Shown piece after piece: positions 1-14,177 of a stretch of 64,000 nt of DNA. The stretch is from Anaeromyces robustus (Eukaryota > Neocallimastigomycota > Neocallimastigomycetes > Neocallimastigales > Neocallimastigaceae). The notes beneath the pieces are model-generated. The model was not told the DNA's origin. It did no database searches and saw only the letters and a program-made list of their open reading frames with translations. Made by a program: the position numbers and the translations under genes. Location of the stretch: contig MCFG01000115.1 in the NCBI GenBank assembly GCA_002104895.1, positions 27,501 through 91,500 on the forward strand, given 5' to 3'. Position 1 is the stretch's first letter; the number at the start of each line of letters is the position of its first letter.

Positions 1-1929
1 GATTTACAAAATAATAATAATAGTAATAATAATAATAATGCTAATAAATTAATGATTAACACAGATATTAATAAAAATTATGATCAATGTAACACACCTG
101 CTGAAAAAGCAATGTATATATGTAGAGTTGTTATGGAAACCCCTCAAATTGAACAAAAAGATTTAATGTTATTAGATAAACTTCAAGCATCATTATTAGA
201 AAAAATTATGAAAGAATCCAGTACCATCAGTGAAAAGGTAAATAAAAAATTTTTTTTATTTGCTTTTTCAATATTTTGAAAATCAACACAATTATAAAAT
301 ATATAATAATTATTATATATTTTCTATATATTAATATTTTAAAAAATTATTTTCTTTTTCTAATTTTAATAACTTAATAATATATATATTTTTTTATAAT
401 TAGAATAAGCCTATGGTACAAAAATATTCTATCGAAAATACTGCTGTAATAACTGATTGTGAAGAACAAAATGATTCACCAAAGATTGAAGTTGTCGATG
501 ATGAAAGTCTAAATAAATTATTCTACAATATAGATAGTTGGGATTGGAATGTATTTGATTATGCAAAATCTGTGAATAATCCGTTATATTATTTAACGAG
601 ATTCTTCTTTGAAAGAGAAAATTTATTTAGTCAATTAAATATTCCAGAAAAAGAATTCAATCGATTTATTGGTTTAATTGAAAAGGGTTATCATGATTTA
701 CCATTTCATAATAAAATTCATGCAACTGATGTTCTTCATGCGATGAATTATCTTTTAAAAAATCCAAAGATAAAATCAATTTGTAATACAATTGATATTA
801 TGTGTTGTTATGTATCTGCTATTATTCATGGTAATATATATTTATTATTATTATTTTTTTTGCTATAAAAAAATTATTTTATAACTCTATTTATGAATTA
901 TTCATTTAATATTCTTTACAAATACTAGATTACGACCACCCTGGTTATAGTAATATTGTAAATATATATTTTAATAAACTATTTTAATATAAATATATTA
1001 ATAAGTGTATATAAATATATATATGATTTAACTCTAATATTAATAAATACAAAATTTATTATTATATAAATATAACAAAATTTATAAAAATAATAGTATT
1101 TAGTTAATATTCAAGATGAAATGGCTATATTGTATAATGATCAACGAGTATTAGAAAATCATCACTTAGCTAAAGCATGGGAACTTTTATTAAAACCGGA
1201 AAATAATTTCTTAAAAAACTTTGATAAAAAAGACTTTTTAAGAATAAGAAAATTAATTATTGAACTTGTTTTAGCAACAGATCTTTCACAGCATAATCAA
1301 CTTTTATCATCATTTAGAGAAAAAGTAAAATAGATAAAAATAATATTTTATTTCATTTAAAATATATATATATATTATTTAGTTTTATTATTTATAATAT
1401 TTAACAAATGTTTAATTATTTATATATTTAGATTTTGAGCAATGAAAACTTAACTCTCAATGATGAAACTAAAGAATTAATATTAAAGATTATTATTAAA
1501 GTTAGTATATTTAATACTTAATTTATAAATAGTAAAAATAAAAAATATTAATAATATTTTTTATATATTTATTAAAAAAAAAAAAAACAGTTTGCCGATG
1601 TATCTAATACTTCCAAAACTTGGTCAATATATACTTATTGGTTTGAAAGAATTATGACAGAATTCTATAGACAAGGTGACCACGAGAAACAACATGGTAT
1701 TGCTGTTTCAGCAAATATGGATAGAAATGCTGAAAATGCACCACTTTGTCAAATTAACTTTATTAAATTCATATGTGAACCAATAAATGTTGTTGTAGAT
1801 ACCTATTTACAAGACAAAGTATTTATGAATAATCTTAACTATAACTTTAAAAGGTTGGGAAAACTTGAAGATTCTAAAAAACTAAAACTTTGCGAAAAAG
1901 ATTTCGATGTATTTTATGATGAACAATGA
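1..1929 (+). CDS. 3',5'-cyclic-nucleotide phosphodiesterase, class I (5' partial)
   Basis: It hydrolyses cAMP and/or cGMP to the 5'-nucleotide, ending cyclic-nucleotide signalling. Exons: 1-237 (open at the window edge, Asn-rich), 404-830, 929-957, 1097-1324, 1432-1500 and 1591-1929, all GT-AG and in phase, giving 442 visible residues. The catalytic HD-type domain is clear. The first metal motif is HNKIH. The full class I signature HDYDHPGYSNIY is assembled from three exons: the H and first base of D from exon 2, most of the rest from a 29-nt microexon, and the final Y from exon 4. Then come YNDQRVLENHH, LATDLSQH, the third metal Asp region FADVSN, and FYRQGDHEK with the substrate-pocket Gln motif near QINFIKF. 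It resembles animal PDE4/PDE1 more than yeast Pde1. The N-terminus lies outside the window, and nothing visible fixes cAMP versus cGMP preference. It converges on the cyclin gene across 1.5 kb. Confidence 0.92.
929..957 (+). other. 29-nt microexon of the phosphodiesterase gene
   Basis: It is flanked by a 3' site (actag) and a 5' site (gtaaat). It supplies the last two bases of the catalytic Asp codon and then YDHPGYSNI. Without it the two long neighbouring exons lack the metal-binding signature. The following exon must start at 1097 (after aatag), because only that acceptor keeps frame and restores the family spacing of 22 residues between HPG and YND. Confidence 0.85.
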
Positions 1930-3462
<1,533 letters not shown>

Positions 3463-4478
3463 TTATGATTTATTATTAATACGATAAATTATATATACTA
3501 ATACAAATAATAAATATATGACAAGTATACCAATAATATACTTAAAAATTATTTTAATATTTTCATATACATTATTCTTATTATTAGGATAAGCATCAAA
3601 ATATTTCGAATCTATTTTTCTAGTTAAAGTATAAATATCAGAATATGATAACGAAAACGGTATTGAACCCCAAGCTCTTATTTTTTGAAGACATAAAATA
3701 AAATCAAGATAAGAGAGAAATTCATCAAATTTTTTCTGTGATATGAATAATTGAAAGTTCATCTTAAAAATTTTATATATTAAATGATTATTAATAATTT
3801 ATTTTTTTGTTATTAATAAAAAATTTTAATTAATATTATTATATTAAATATATATATATTTACAATTGATAAAAATCTTCTTTCTAATTCATTCACATCT
3901 TCTAAAGTATAACGTCCTTCTGTAAATTCTGACCAATTCAAATTTGTATAAGTAGCATCATAAAGTAATTTATCTGCAACAATAATTGATGCTAAAAATG
4001 TTGGTATAACATATGATCCATAACGATCAGAAAGAATATAACAACTTGACAAATAACTAAAATTCTTTGAAAATTTTTCATTTTTTATTAAAGCACTAAA
4101 TTGTGAATTATGTCTTCTGTGTTTATGCACTCTACGTTTATATAATAATAATTCATTATCACTTTCTTCACTATCATCGTTACTATCATTCTCATCTTTT
4201 TCTTCTTCTTCTTCTTCTTCTTCTTCCTCTACTTCAATTCTCTCATTATCATCATCATTATTATTTTTATCTTTTTCTTCTTTCTCTTTTTCTATTTCTG
4301 CTTTTTCATTATTACTGCCATTATTATATCTTTTTTCCTTTTTCCTATTATTTTCTTCATTACTGATTATCTTATTTTCTTTATTTTTTATATTAACATC
4401 TTCATTATTATTTGTTTTTTTAAGTATTATTAAATAATAACATAATTATAAATAATTATTAAAAACAAACAAACAAAC

Positions 4479-4520
<42 letters not shown>

Positions 4521-5806
4521 TTAATAAAAAATGAAATAATATATATATCATTAAAATATATAATAATTTATAAGAAATATTTATTATTAAGATATAAGGT
4601 ATTTATTGTAAAAACATTTAATATAAAAATATTATAAAATTAAGTTATTCATATTTATTATTATACCATTATTTATAGATTCAGAAGATGTGTACTGATC
4701 AAGTACTATATAAGGGTTACTATTTGATATATTAACATGATTTTGATTTCTCGGCTTAAATGATGATAAAAAACCAGATTTTAATATAGGTGATAAAACT
4801 TTGTTGTTTTTATTATTACTATTGTTGTTAATATTATCATTATCATTATTATAATAATTACTGTTATTTGTATTTGATTGTTCAGATTCAGAAAAAGAGA
4901 CATTTTTTGATGAGTACGAATCAATTTTATTTTCATTATTATCTAAAAATTTTATTTTTTTATTAATTAATTGATTTTTATTTTCTATCATATGAACTTC
5001 TTGAGATAAAGGAGAAGGTGTAAGTGTATCTCTTTCTGTAGAAAAACTTCCACTTCCAGTACTCATACTACTATTACTTTTATTTTTATTTTTTCTTTTT
5101 CTTCTCTTTTTTTTATTTGTTTTTTTCAAAGGCGTTTGCCAGCCAGAAATAAATTTTGACACTTTATGTTCTCTATATTTTCGTTTATCCTTTTCTAAAT
5201 GTTTATAACTATAAATAAAGAACAAACCTACAATAAATGTTGTCAAACTCAATTGAGTTTTTTTTATAATTTTTCTAATAAAATGAAATGATTCTTCATT
5301 TTCACGTTGACAGTATTCTTCAAAATTAAAAGAGTAGCTCTTATTTTTTTTATTTGAACTTGAATTAGAATTTGGTTGAAGTTTTGTAAATTTAACTTCT
5401 TTTTCTTCTTTATTATCAATATTTTCTTGTACATTGGATTTTGTACGATTTCGTTTCTTTAGAATCCGTTCTTCTTCTATATTATTTTCTAAATTAAAAT
5501 CTTTCTCTTCTTTATTCATTTGTTCTATCCGTTTGTCTGATTCATTAATAGATTCATATAAACAATTCTCTCCTGTAATTAATGAGGTAATTAAATTGGC
5601 AGTTAAATCTACTAAATTAATAGGTATATCAATATAATCATCCACTTCATTTATTTCTTTATTTCTCAAATTTCCAATAAACCTTCGATATTCCCCAAGA
5701 GGATCACTTAACTTGTTTAAAATAATATTTTTTCACATTATAATTATAATAAATAAAATTTTAATGATAATTATTTAAAAATAATAACGATAATAACAAT
5801 TGACTT

Positions 5807-5847
<41 letters not shown>

Positions 5848-5998
5848 ATAATTTAAAATTTTATTTTAAAATAAAATATAAAAAAGATATAAAAATAAAT
5901 ACTTGTTTTCCCAATTTCCAAAACAATGCATCTTTATCTCTTTCACTTTGTTCTTTACGTATTTCTCTCCTATATTTTTTACCTCCTTTTCTTCCCAT
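3463..5998 (-). CDS. Pcl/Clg1-type cyclin with split cyclin box and C-terminal membrane segment
   Basis: Likely a regulatory subunit of a Pho85/Cdk5-class kinase. Exons on the minus strand: 5998-5903, 5711-4667, 4399-3864 and 3762-3463; all phases agree, giving 658 residues. It starts MGRKGGKKYRREIRKEQ. The first cyclin helix (about residues 177-206, core KKTQLSLTTFIVGLFFIYSY) is followed by roughly 280 residues of Lys-, Asn-, Ser- and Glu-rich sequence. The box then resumes near residue 490: SCYILSDRYGSYV, PTFLASIIVADKLL, YTNLNWSEFTEGRY and VNELERRFLS, then the exon-4 start MNFQLFISQKKFDEFL, matching the fungal pattern ending in LxxLxWxLxVS. After the fold comes a hydrophobic stretch (IIFKYIIGILVIYLLFVLVY) and a short basic tail, suggesting a membrane-anchored cyclin. 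The specific kinase partner cannot be told from sequence. It is divergent from the MIF gene. Confidence 0.86.
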
Positions 5999-6078
5999 TC
6001 TTTTTCATATAATAAATACAATATTTTATTAATAAATATATTTTATACGTTTTAGTAAATATTATTACAAAGAAATAG

Positions 6079-6110
<32 letters not shown>

Positions 6111-6132
6111 ATTATACTTTTATTATCATTAC

Positions 6133-6163
<31 letters not shown>

Positions 6164-7212
6164 ATTATTATTATCATTAATAAACAAAATTAATAATTAA
6201 AAAAATTACATTAATTAAAAGAATTTATTAATTTAAAGGTATAAAATTATATTTTTGGATTTGCTTATTATTATGAATCTTATACATTAATTATTGTTTT
6301 AATATATATATATTTTTCTTTATTTTTTTTTTCTCTTTACATTTATCTATAATACATATTTAGAATTAAATATCTTCTTGAAATCCAACTAATATGTTTA
6401 TATATATTCTTAATTGTTACAAATTGTTACAATGATATATATTATTCAATACTACTTTATTATTAAATATTTTTATATATTTTAAATATCCTACAGGTCA
6501 TATATAAAAAATACTTATATTAGTATTTTATATTAATATTTTTATATGTTATTTTTTAATTATAAAAGTACAAAATTTTTCAAATAATAAAAAATAATTT
6601 AGTTTATAATATATTAAAAATTAAAAAATAATAAATTAAAATTAAAAAAAAATTATAAAAATTAATAAAAATTAATATACGAGTTAATTGTATTACAAAT
6701 ATTTAATTATTGAAATTGAATCATCCATATTTAATTATTAAGTATAAACTAATAAAAAGAAATAATACTAAATAATTTTATTTGAGGTATATGAAAATGC
6801 ATCTTTTTTTATATGTTGATACTAATATAAACTTATATATTATTATTTTACTTTATCGAATAAAATGAAATAAAATATATAAAACTATTCTTTATTCAAT
6901 TTTTATTAAACTAAAACATTGCATAGTTTAATAACAGTTCTATCCTGTTGATATTAAAAACTAATCTAAACTTTATATTAAATTATTAATAAGAATGGAA
7001 ATTAATTAATTAATTAATTAATAAGAATGGAAATTATTTGTATTTAATCAATCTATATGAACCACTAAAATAGCTAGAAATATATCATTGTAATTAAATG
7101 CTGTACGTAATGTAATACTAAGAAGTTAATGTAATAACTATATAATATAAGTTCTCTATTTTTGTTTGTTTTTTCTTTAACTCTTAATATTAAAAAACAA
7201 TATTAAATCAAC
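5999..7212. promoter_or_regulatory. Divergent intergenic region between cyclin and MIF genes
   Basis: These 1.2 kb must contain both promoters, since the cyclin start (minus) and the MIF start (plus) face away from each other. It contains a poly(T) run (about 6080-6105), an (ATT)n tract (about 6130-6160) and a local duplication of the motif taagaatggaaatta at about 6990 and 7022. No defined transcription-factor site can be assigned. Confidence 0.5.
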
Positions 7213-8018
7213 ATGGTAAATATTGAAAAAAAAAAAAATATATATATATATAAATATAATAAATATAATTGAACTATTACTTATGATAAAAGCTAACATT
7301 TTTTTTTTTACATATGATATTTATTACTTAAAAGCCATTCATTGAAATCAGAGTAAAAATCTATATTCAAATATTTACTTGTTATTTATTTATTTATTTA
7401 TTTATTGTTTTTAAATAAATGTTCGGATTATAAATGATTTTATCTAATCAATAATATTTACTTATTAATAAATATTTTATTTATAGACCAACGCTACTTT
7501 CAAGGACAAGAACAGTGCTTTAAAGGAAGTTTCTTCCCTTGTTGCCAAATGTCTTGGTAAGCCAGAATCATACGTTGATGTTTGTATCATTGATAACGGT
7601 ATGTATTAATAATAATTATTTATATGTTAACAATAAAAATTATTGAAAATTATAAATATTCGAAATAATTAATTAAAAAATTATTATATATTTTTATAGT
7701 TGCTATGAGTTTCGGTGGTACAACCGATACTGCTGCTTTAGTTACCTTAGGTTCCTTAGGATGTATTGATGGCAGAACCAACAAGAAGACTTCTGCTGTA
7801 AATATTTAATTTAGAAAAAATTTTTTAATAATAATAATAATAGTAATAATAGGAATACTAAAATCTATTTTAACTTTAAAAAAAAAATAAATAAATATAA
7901 ATAGGCTGTCTTCAAATACCTCGGTGATGCTATTGGATTAGATTCTAGAAGAGGTTACATCCATTTCATTGATCTTCCAGCCGAAGACACTGGTTACGGT
8001 GGTTCTACTTTTGCTTAA
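7213..8018 (+). CDS. MIF / D-dopachrome tautomerase family protein
   Basis: A small trimeric tautomerase-fold protein related to macrophage migration inhibitory factor; the family catalyses keto-enol tautomerisation using its N-terminal proline. Exons: 7213-7215 (only the ATG), 7335-7352 (18 nt), 7487-7598, 7700-7797 and 7905-8018, giving 114 residues, the normal family length. The spliced start is MPFIEIRTNATF, so Pro2 and the first beta strand come entirely from the 18-nt microexon. Later blocks match plant and animal MIF: LGKPESYVDVCI, AMSFGGTTDTAALVTLGSLG, the helix KKTSAAVFKYLGDAIG, RGYIHFIDL and the C-terminal YGGSTFA. The CxxC oxidoreductase motif of mammalian MIF is absent. Codons are unusually C/G-ending for this window (GCC, ACC, AAG, TTC, GGT), as in strongly expressed genes. 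The protein lacks a signal peptide, so cytosolic action is expected. Confidence 0.93.
7335..7352 (+). other. 18-nt microexon carrying the MIF catalytic proline
   Basis: CCATTCATTGAAATCAGA encodes PFIEIR. It is bounded by ...ttaaaag and gtaaaaatc, and both flanking introns are phase 0. Skipping it would still leave an open frame (M-TNATF) but would delete Pro2 and strand beta-1. Confidence 0.88.
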
Positions 8019-8582
8019 ATTAATTCGAGAATTTAATTTATAAATCGAAATTCTTCAAATTTAATTAAAAGCAATAACCAATGTTTAGTATATTAATTAC
8101 TTTTTTTTTTATAAAATGAGATAAAAAAAAAAGTAAAAACTATAAAAAAAGAAAATTTAAATAATTTCTTTTTAATAGTATTGATAAAAAAAAAACAAAA
8201 AAAAAAAAAACGAAAAATAAAAATAAAAATGCAAATTAACAATATAATAATATTATTAAATTTTTATTTAAATAAGAAAATTTATAATAAAAATAAATAA
8301 TATAAATATAAAAATTTATTTTTTAAATGTATTTAGTATTAATCTTTTTTATTATAATATTTACGATATAGTGTATGTTACATTTATACTTATAATAATA
8401 ATGATAATATTTGTATTTTGATTTTTTTTTCATTTTAATGAACTTTGGAAAAATGATTTATCCTTTATTATATAATATTATATAATAAGTAATATCTATT
8501 ATTTTTTATATTCTATAATATTCTATAATTTTTTTATTATTACTTGTTAAATAGCTATTCTTCAAAATATTCGAATTTGATA

Positions 8583-8618
<36 letters not shown>

Positions 8619-8624
8619 GTTATT

Positions 8625-8668
<44 letters not shown>

Positions 8669-8703
8669 TTTTTTATTTATTTATTTATTTATTTTTATTT
8701 TTA

Positions 8704-8734
<31 letters not shown>

Positions 8735-8864
8735 ATTATTATTATTATTTATCATTATGATATAAAATAATAATAATAATAAATAATAAATAATTTTGTA
8801 CTTAATGAATTTATATAAATATATAAATTATAAAAAAATAAAAAAATTATATTATAAACTTTAC
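8019..8864. repeat. Intergenic region with compound microsatellite
   Basis: This lies downstream of the MIF gene. It contains (ATT)n at about 8586-8628, (ATTT)n at about 8629-8690 and (ATTTTT)n at about 8693-8730. No coding signal was seen. Confidence 0.7.
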
Positions 8865-9016
8865 CACCCATACTTTTCTTCTGAAATAATTCATTTTTTT
8901 ATAGACTTTCCATGTCTTATAACATAGAGAATGTAGTGCTTATGTCTCTGTCCAACTGATTGGACGTCGACATCGATCGACATTTTTACATTTTATGTAT
9001 TACAAGTATGGGTTAG
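8865..9016 (+). ncRNA. Candidate structured RNA of unknown class
   Basis: This is a GC-elevated island inside extremely AT-rich DNA. Its ends are complementary: ACCCATACTT at 8866-8875 pairs with AAGTATGGGT at 9004-9013, a perfect 10-bp closing helix. Inside lie two adjacent perfect hairpins: GTCCAA-CTGA-TTGGAC (about 8949-8964) and GTCGA-CATCGA-TCGAC (about 8966-8981). There is also a weaker AGAC...GTCT stem near 8903-8916. A T7 run follows directly. I could not match it to U1, U2, U4, U5, U6, U3, 5S, SRP or RNase P RNA. Strand is uncertain: the T-run favours plus, but an internal T7 (about 8894-8900) argues against simple Pol III transcription. The GC rise continues weakly to about 9190. 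Confidence 0.5.
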
Positions 9017-9263
9017 TTTTTTTCTACAATAATTATTATGTTCATCAATCCTTGAAGTGAATTACAAAGCAAATACTAACGTAAAAATATGTTATAATTT
9101 TTTAATTGGAAAACTGTCAATTTCGTTGTATCGAATTTATAGATCTTGTGTGTTAATAACCAGACAAAAATCAAGCAGACTTTAAAATACAATATAATAA
9201 ACAAAATAAAATAAAATATACATAAATATAAATATAAACAAATATTAACACACATTCAAATAT

Positions 9264-9414
9264 TTTTATTTTATTTTATTTTATTTTATTTTATTTTATT
9301 TTATTTTATTTTATTTTATTTTATTTTATTTTATTTTATTTTATTTTATTTTATTTTATTTTATTTTATTTTATTTTATTTTATTTTATTTTATTTTATT
9401 TTATTTTATTTATT
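9264..9414. repeat. (TTTTA)n pentanucleotide array
   Basis: About 30 near-perfect copies in the intergenic region upstream of the transporter gene. Confidence 0.95.
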
Positions 9415-10657
<1,243 letters not shown>

Positions 10658-12514
10658 ATGAGAGATCCAGTAAAAAAAAATGATAGTTATATTATAAATA
10701 ATGTTGACGATAATACACCCTCAACGTCAAGTAAATTATTAGAAAAAGATAATAGTAACTATGATACTTTTGCTAGTTCTAACAATAGTTTGGAGCAACC
10801 ATTATTAGAAAGTTATGTTGCTATGCCTTCTTTCGGTCATATACATTATAGGTAAGATATACAATTTTTTTTATAAATCTTTTCGCAATATATATATAAA
10901 AATGTTTTATATTAAAATTTTTTTATATAGTTTTTAAATTATGTTCATTTTTAGAAATTTGAAATTTTATAATGAAATCTTAATTTTATATAATTTTTTG
11001 ATTGCTTTTTTTTTTTCTTATTAATTATTATTATTATTATAAATATTTTTGTCCTATGAATATTGATTATATTATTAATAATTAATATTTATATTATATA
11101 TTAACAAAAAAAAAAAAAAAATAGTCAAAGAGCACCATGGTTAAGAGCAGCTGTTCTTGGTTTAAATGATGGTCTTGTTTCTACTTCTTCAACAATGCTT
11201 GGTGTTGGTGGTGGTAGTAGTCAAAGTAGTGCTATGTTTATTGCTGGTGTAGCTGCTTTAGTTGCTGGTTCATTATCTATGGCATGTGGTAAGTATTATA
11301 AAATATTAATAATAGAGTTTTTTTTTATTATAAATATAAAGTATAATAATATACCTTTATGAAAATAAATATAGAAAAAAAATTTTTTTGCGGGGTAATT
11401 TAATACCCTAATTTGAAATAAGACAATATATTATTATAAATTAAAAATAGTATAGAATAAAGTAGAACATTAAAATAATTAATTATCAAAAAAAAAAAAT
11501 GAAATTTTTTTAAAAAAAAAAAAAATAGAAAATGTTTAATGCAAATAATATATAAAGAAAATTACATTTTCATTATAAAATGTAATTTATAAATAGTAAT
11601 AATAATTATTTTATTATACTTAAATATGTAGGAGAATATGTTTCTGTATCTTCTCAAAAGGATGCTGAAAAAGCTGACTTAGCGAAAGAACGTGAAGAAC
11701 ACCTTAAAGGTCCATTAGTAAGTATTATATATATATTGAATTATAATAATATATATGATTATATATATTATATTATTATATATTAACAATAAAAAATAAT
11801 AATAGCATAGACAAAAAGAACTTGAGGAGTTACGTAATATTTATATTGAAAAAGGTTTAACACCGGAATTAGCTACCGAAGTTGCTCAACAATTAACTAC
11901 TGATAATATTGAAGAAGTTGTAAAAATTCATGCAAGAGATGAACTTGGTATAAATGTAAATGCATTAGCCAATCCATTACAAGCTGCATTAGTTTCAGCT
12001 TTGACTTTCTTTTCGGGTGGCATTATTCCATTTTTATGTAAGCTATTTAAATGATAAATAAATATCTATATAATATATTATAATATATTAACTATTAAAT
12101 ATATATATAATATTATAATACATTAACTCTTAATTTTTTTATATATTATATATTCATTCATTCATTTATCCATATATCTTGTAATAATAGCTTGTTCATT
12201 TATTGAAGATTTTAATTTAAAATTAACTGTTTTAGTTGTTGTATCTATGGTGTTATTATATCTTTTTGGTACTATTGGTGCTGTATTAGGTGGTGCCCCA
12301 GTTTTTAAGGTAAATATATAAATATATTATTATTATTTTAACTATTTATAATTAACAATATATAATTTGAATATTGAATATATCTAATATATTTTAATAT
12401 TCAAATAATAAATTATAATAATAAAAGGCTTCAATGAGAGTTTTAATTGGAGGTATTATTGCTATGGCTGGTTCATTTGGAATTGGTAAACTTTTCAATG
12501 TTGAAGTTCCATGA
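10658..12514 (+). CDS. VIT1/CCC1-family iron (Fe2+/Mn2+) transporter
   Basis: The family moves cytosolic Fe2+ or Mn2+ into the vacuole in exchange for protons. Exons: 10658-10851, 11125-11288, 11632-11717, 11806-12037, 12191-12309 and 12428-12514; phases agree and give 293 residues ending in TGA. The first 64 residues are polar and unstructured. Membrane helix 1 carries WLRAAVLGLNDGLVSTSSTM, typical of the family. Helix 2 is AGVAALVAGSLSMACGEYVSVSSQ. A charged cytosolic metal-binding loop follows (KDAEKADLAKEREE, ELEELRNIYIEKGLTPELA, VVKIHARDELGI) and is rich in the conserved Glu residues. Helices 3-5 cover ALVSALTFFSGGIIPFL, LTVLVVVSMVLLYLFGTIGAVLGG and VLIGGIIAMAGSFGIGKL. Five helices is the complete family layout. 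Fe versus Mn specificity is not decided by the sequence. Confidence 0.93.
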
Positions 12515-13172
12515 ATTCATAAATTTTTCATTCCATATTTCTTTATATATATATATAATCCATCCCATACCAGCACAATAGTTAAACAATTATAAAAAAA
12601 TAGAATAATATTTTTTCAGTATTACTTAATTAAATATATATATATATATACACATAGATTCTAACACAATTAACAAATAGATATAATAAGGAAAAAAAAA
12701 ATATTATTAAAATCAGTAGTTTATTTATGCACATATTTTAATCAACATTAATTATATATAATTATTTATTTAAAAATAATATAATTTATTTTTTTTAACA
12801 TAATTATTTATTTATAAAAAAAAAATTCAATCGTATTATTATAATATATAAAAATATTAATGACAATACCATTATTATCAAATATTATTATTTATATAAA
12901 TACAATTATAGAAGATTTACATAAAAATAAATAGAATAAAATAAAATAAAATAAAATAAAGAAAGAAAGAAAGAAAGAAAAGAGAAAGAAAGAAATAAAG
13001 AAAAAGATGAAAAACAAAAATTTCAAAAATATAACAAAATAAAATACAATACAAAAAAAAAATTAAAAAAAAAATTAAAAATAAAATATATATTCTACTA
13101 TTAATAAATAATAATAAAAAAATAAAAAAGAGAAAAAATAAGAAAAAAGAAAAAAAAAAAATAAAAATAAAA

Positions 13173-13208
<36 letters not shown>

Positions 13209-14142
13209 AAAAGTATGAATAATATTTCATATCTTTAGCTTTTTTTTTTTTTTTTTTTTAATATTATTATTTTTAAAAGTTTTGAAAATTCTTCAAATTA
13301 AAAATAATAACAACGATTACTTATCTAAAGAAATGAAATCAAATTCCAAAATTAATAAAAATATAAAGAATACAATAAAATAAAATAAAATATAACAATA
13401 AAATAAAACAATAAAAATAAAAAAAAAAAATAAAAAAAAAATAATAATAAATAAATAAATAGAGTAGAATAAAAAATAATAAAATAAAAAAAAAAAAATA
13501 AAAAGTTTAAATATTATGAAATAAATAATAATAGCATTTTTTTTTTTTTATAAAAAAAAAATGCAAAAAATAATATTAATTAATAAATAAATAAATAAAT
13601 ATTTAAATAAATAAATATTTAAATCTTTTATAAATAAATTAAAATTATAACTCAAAAATTTAAAGAATTTTTTTTTTTTTCGATTGTATTTTTTTTTCTT
13701 TTTATCTGTAAAATTTGGTATAATTATTGTAAAAAAAAAACAAAAAAACTTCATATTATTGAAAATTTATATCAATCTGTTATAAAAAAAGTTTTAATTT
13801 ATTATTATTATTTACTTTTAATTTTAATTTTACTTTTACTTTTACTTTTACTTTTACTACTACTTTTACTATTACTGTTACTATTACTATTATTACTATT
13901 ACTACTATTACTATTACTATTACTATTACTATTACTATTACTATTACTATTACTATTACTACTACTATTACTATTACTATTACTATTACTATTACTATTA
14001 CTATTACTATTACTATTACTATTACTATTACTATTACTATTACTATTACTATTACTATTATCATTATTAGTACTATTACAATTATTATTACTCTTAATTA
14101 TTATTATAAATTACTTCATGTTATAATTACTTTTATGTCATA

Positions 14143-14177
<35 letters not shown>

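Noticed and set aside
57-957. Reading the phosphodiesterase as ending at 868 (a 151-residue frame)
   Set aside because: That stop lies in an intron; the GT at 831 and the 29-nt exon restore the conserved HDxDHPG motif and the rest of the catalytic domain.
9004-9016. CTAACCC on the minus strand as a possible telomerase RNA template for TTAGGG repeats
   Set aside because: Only seven bases match, less than the 1.5 repeats a template needs, and the segment is explained as one arm of the closing helix.
13780-14064. 94-codon frame of alternating Val-Ile
   Set aside because: Translation of the TACTAT hexamer array; no start context, no complexity, intergenic.
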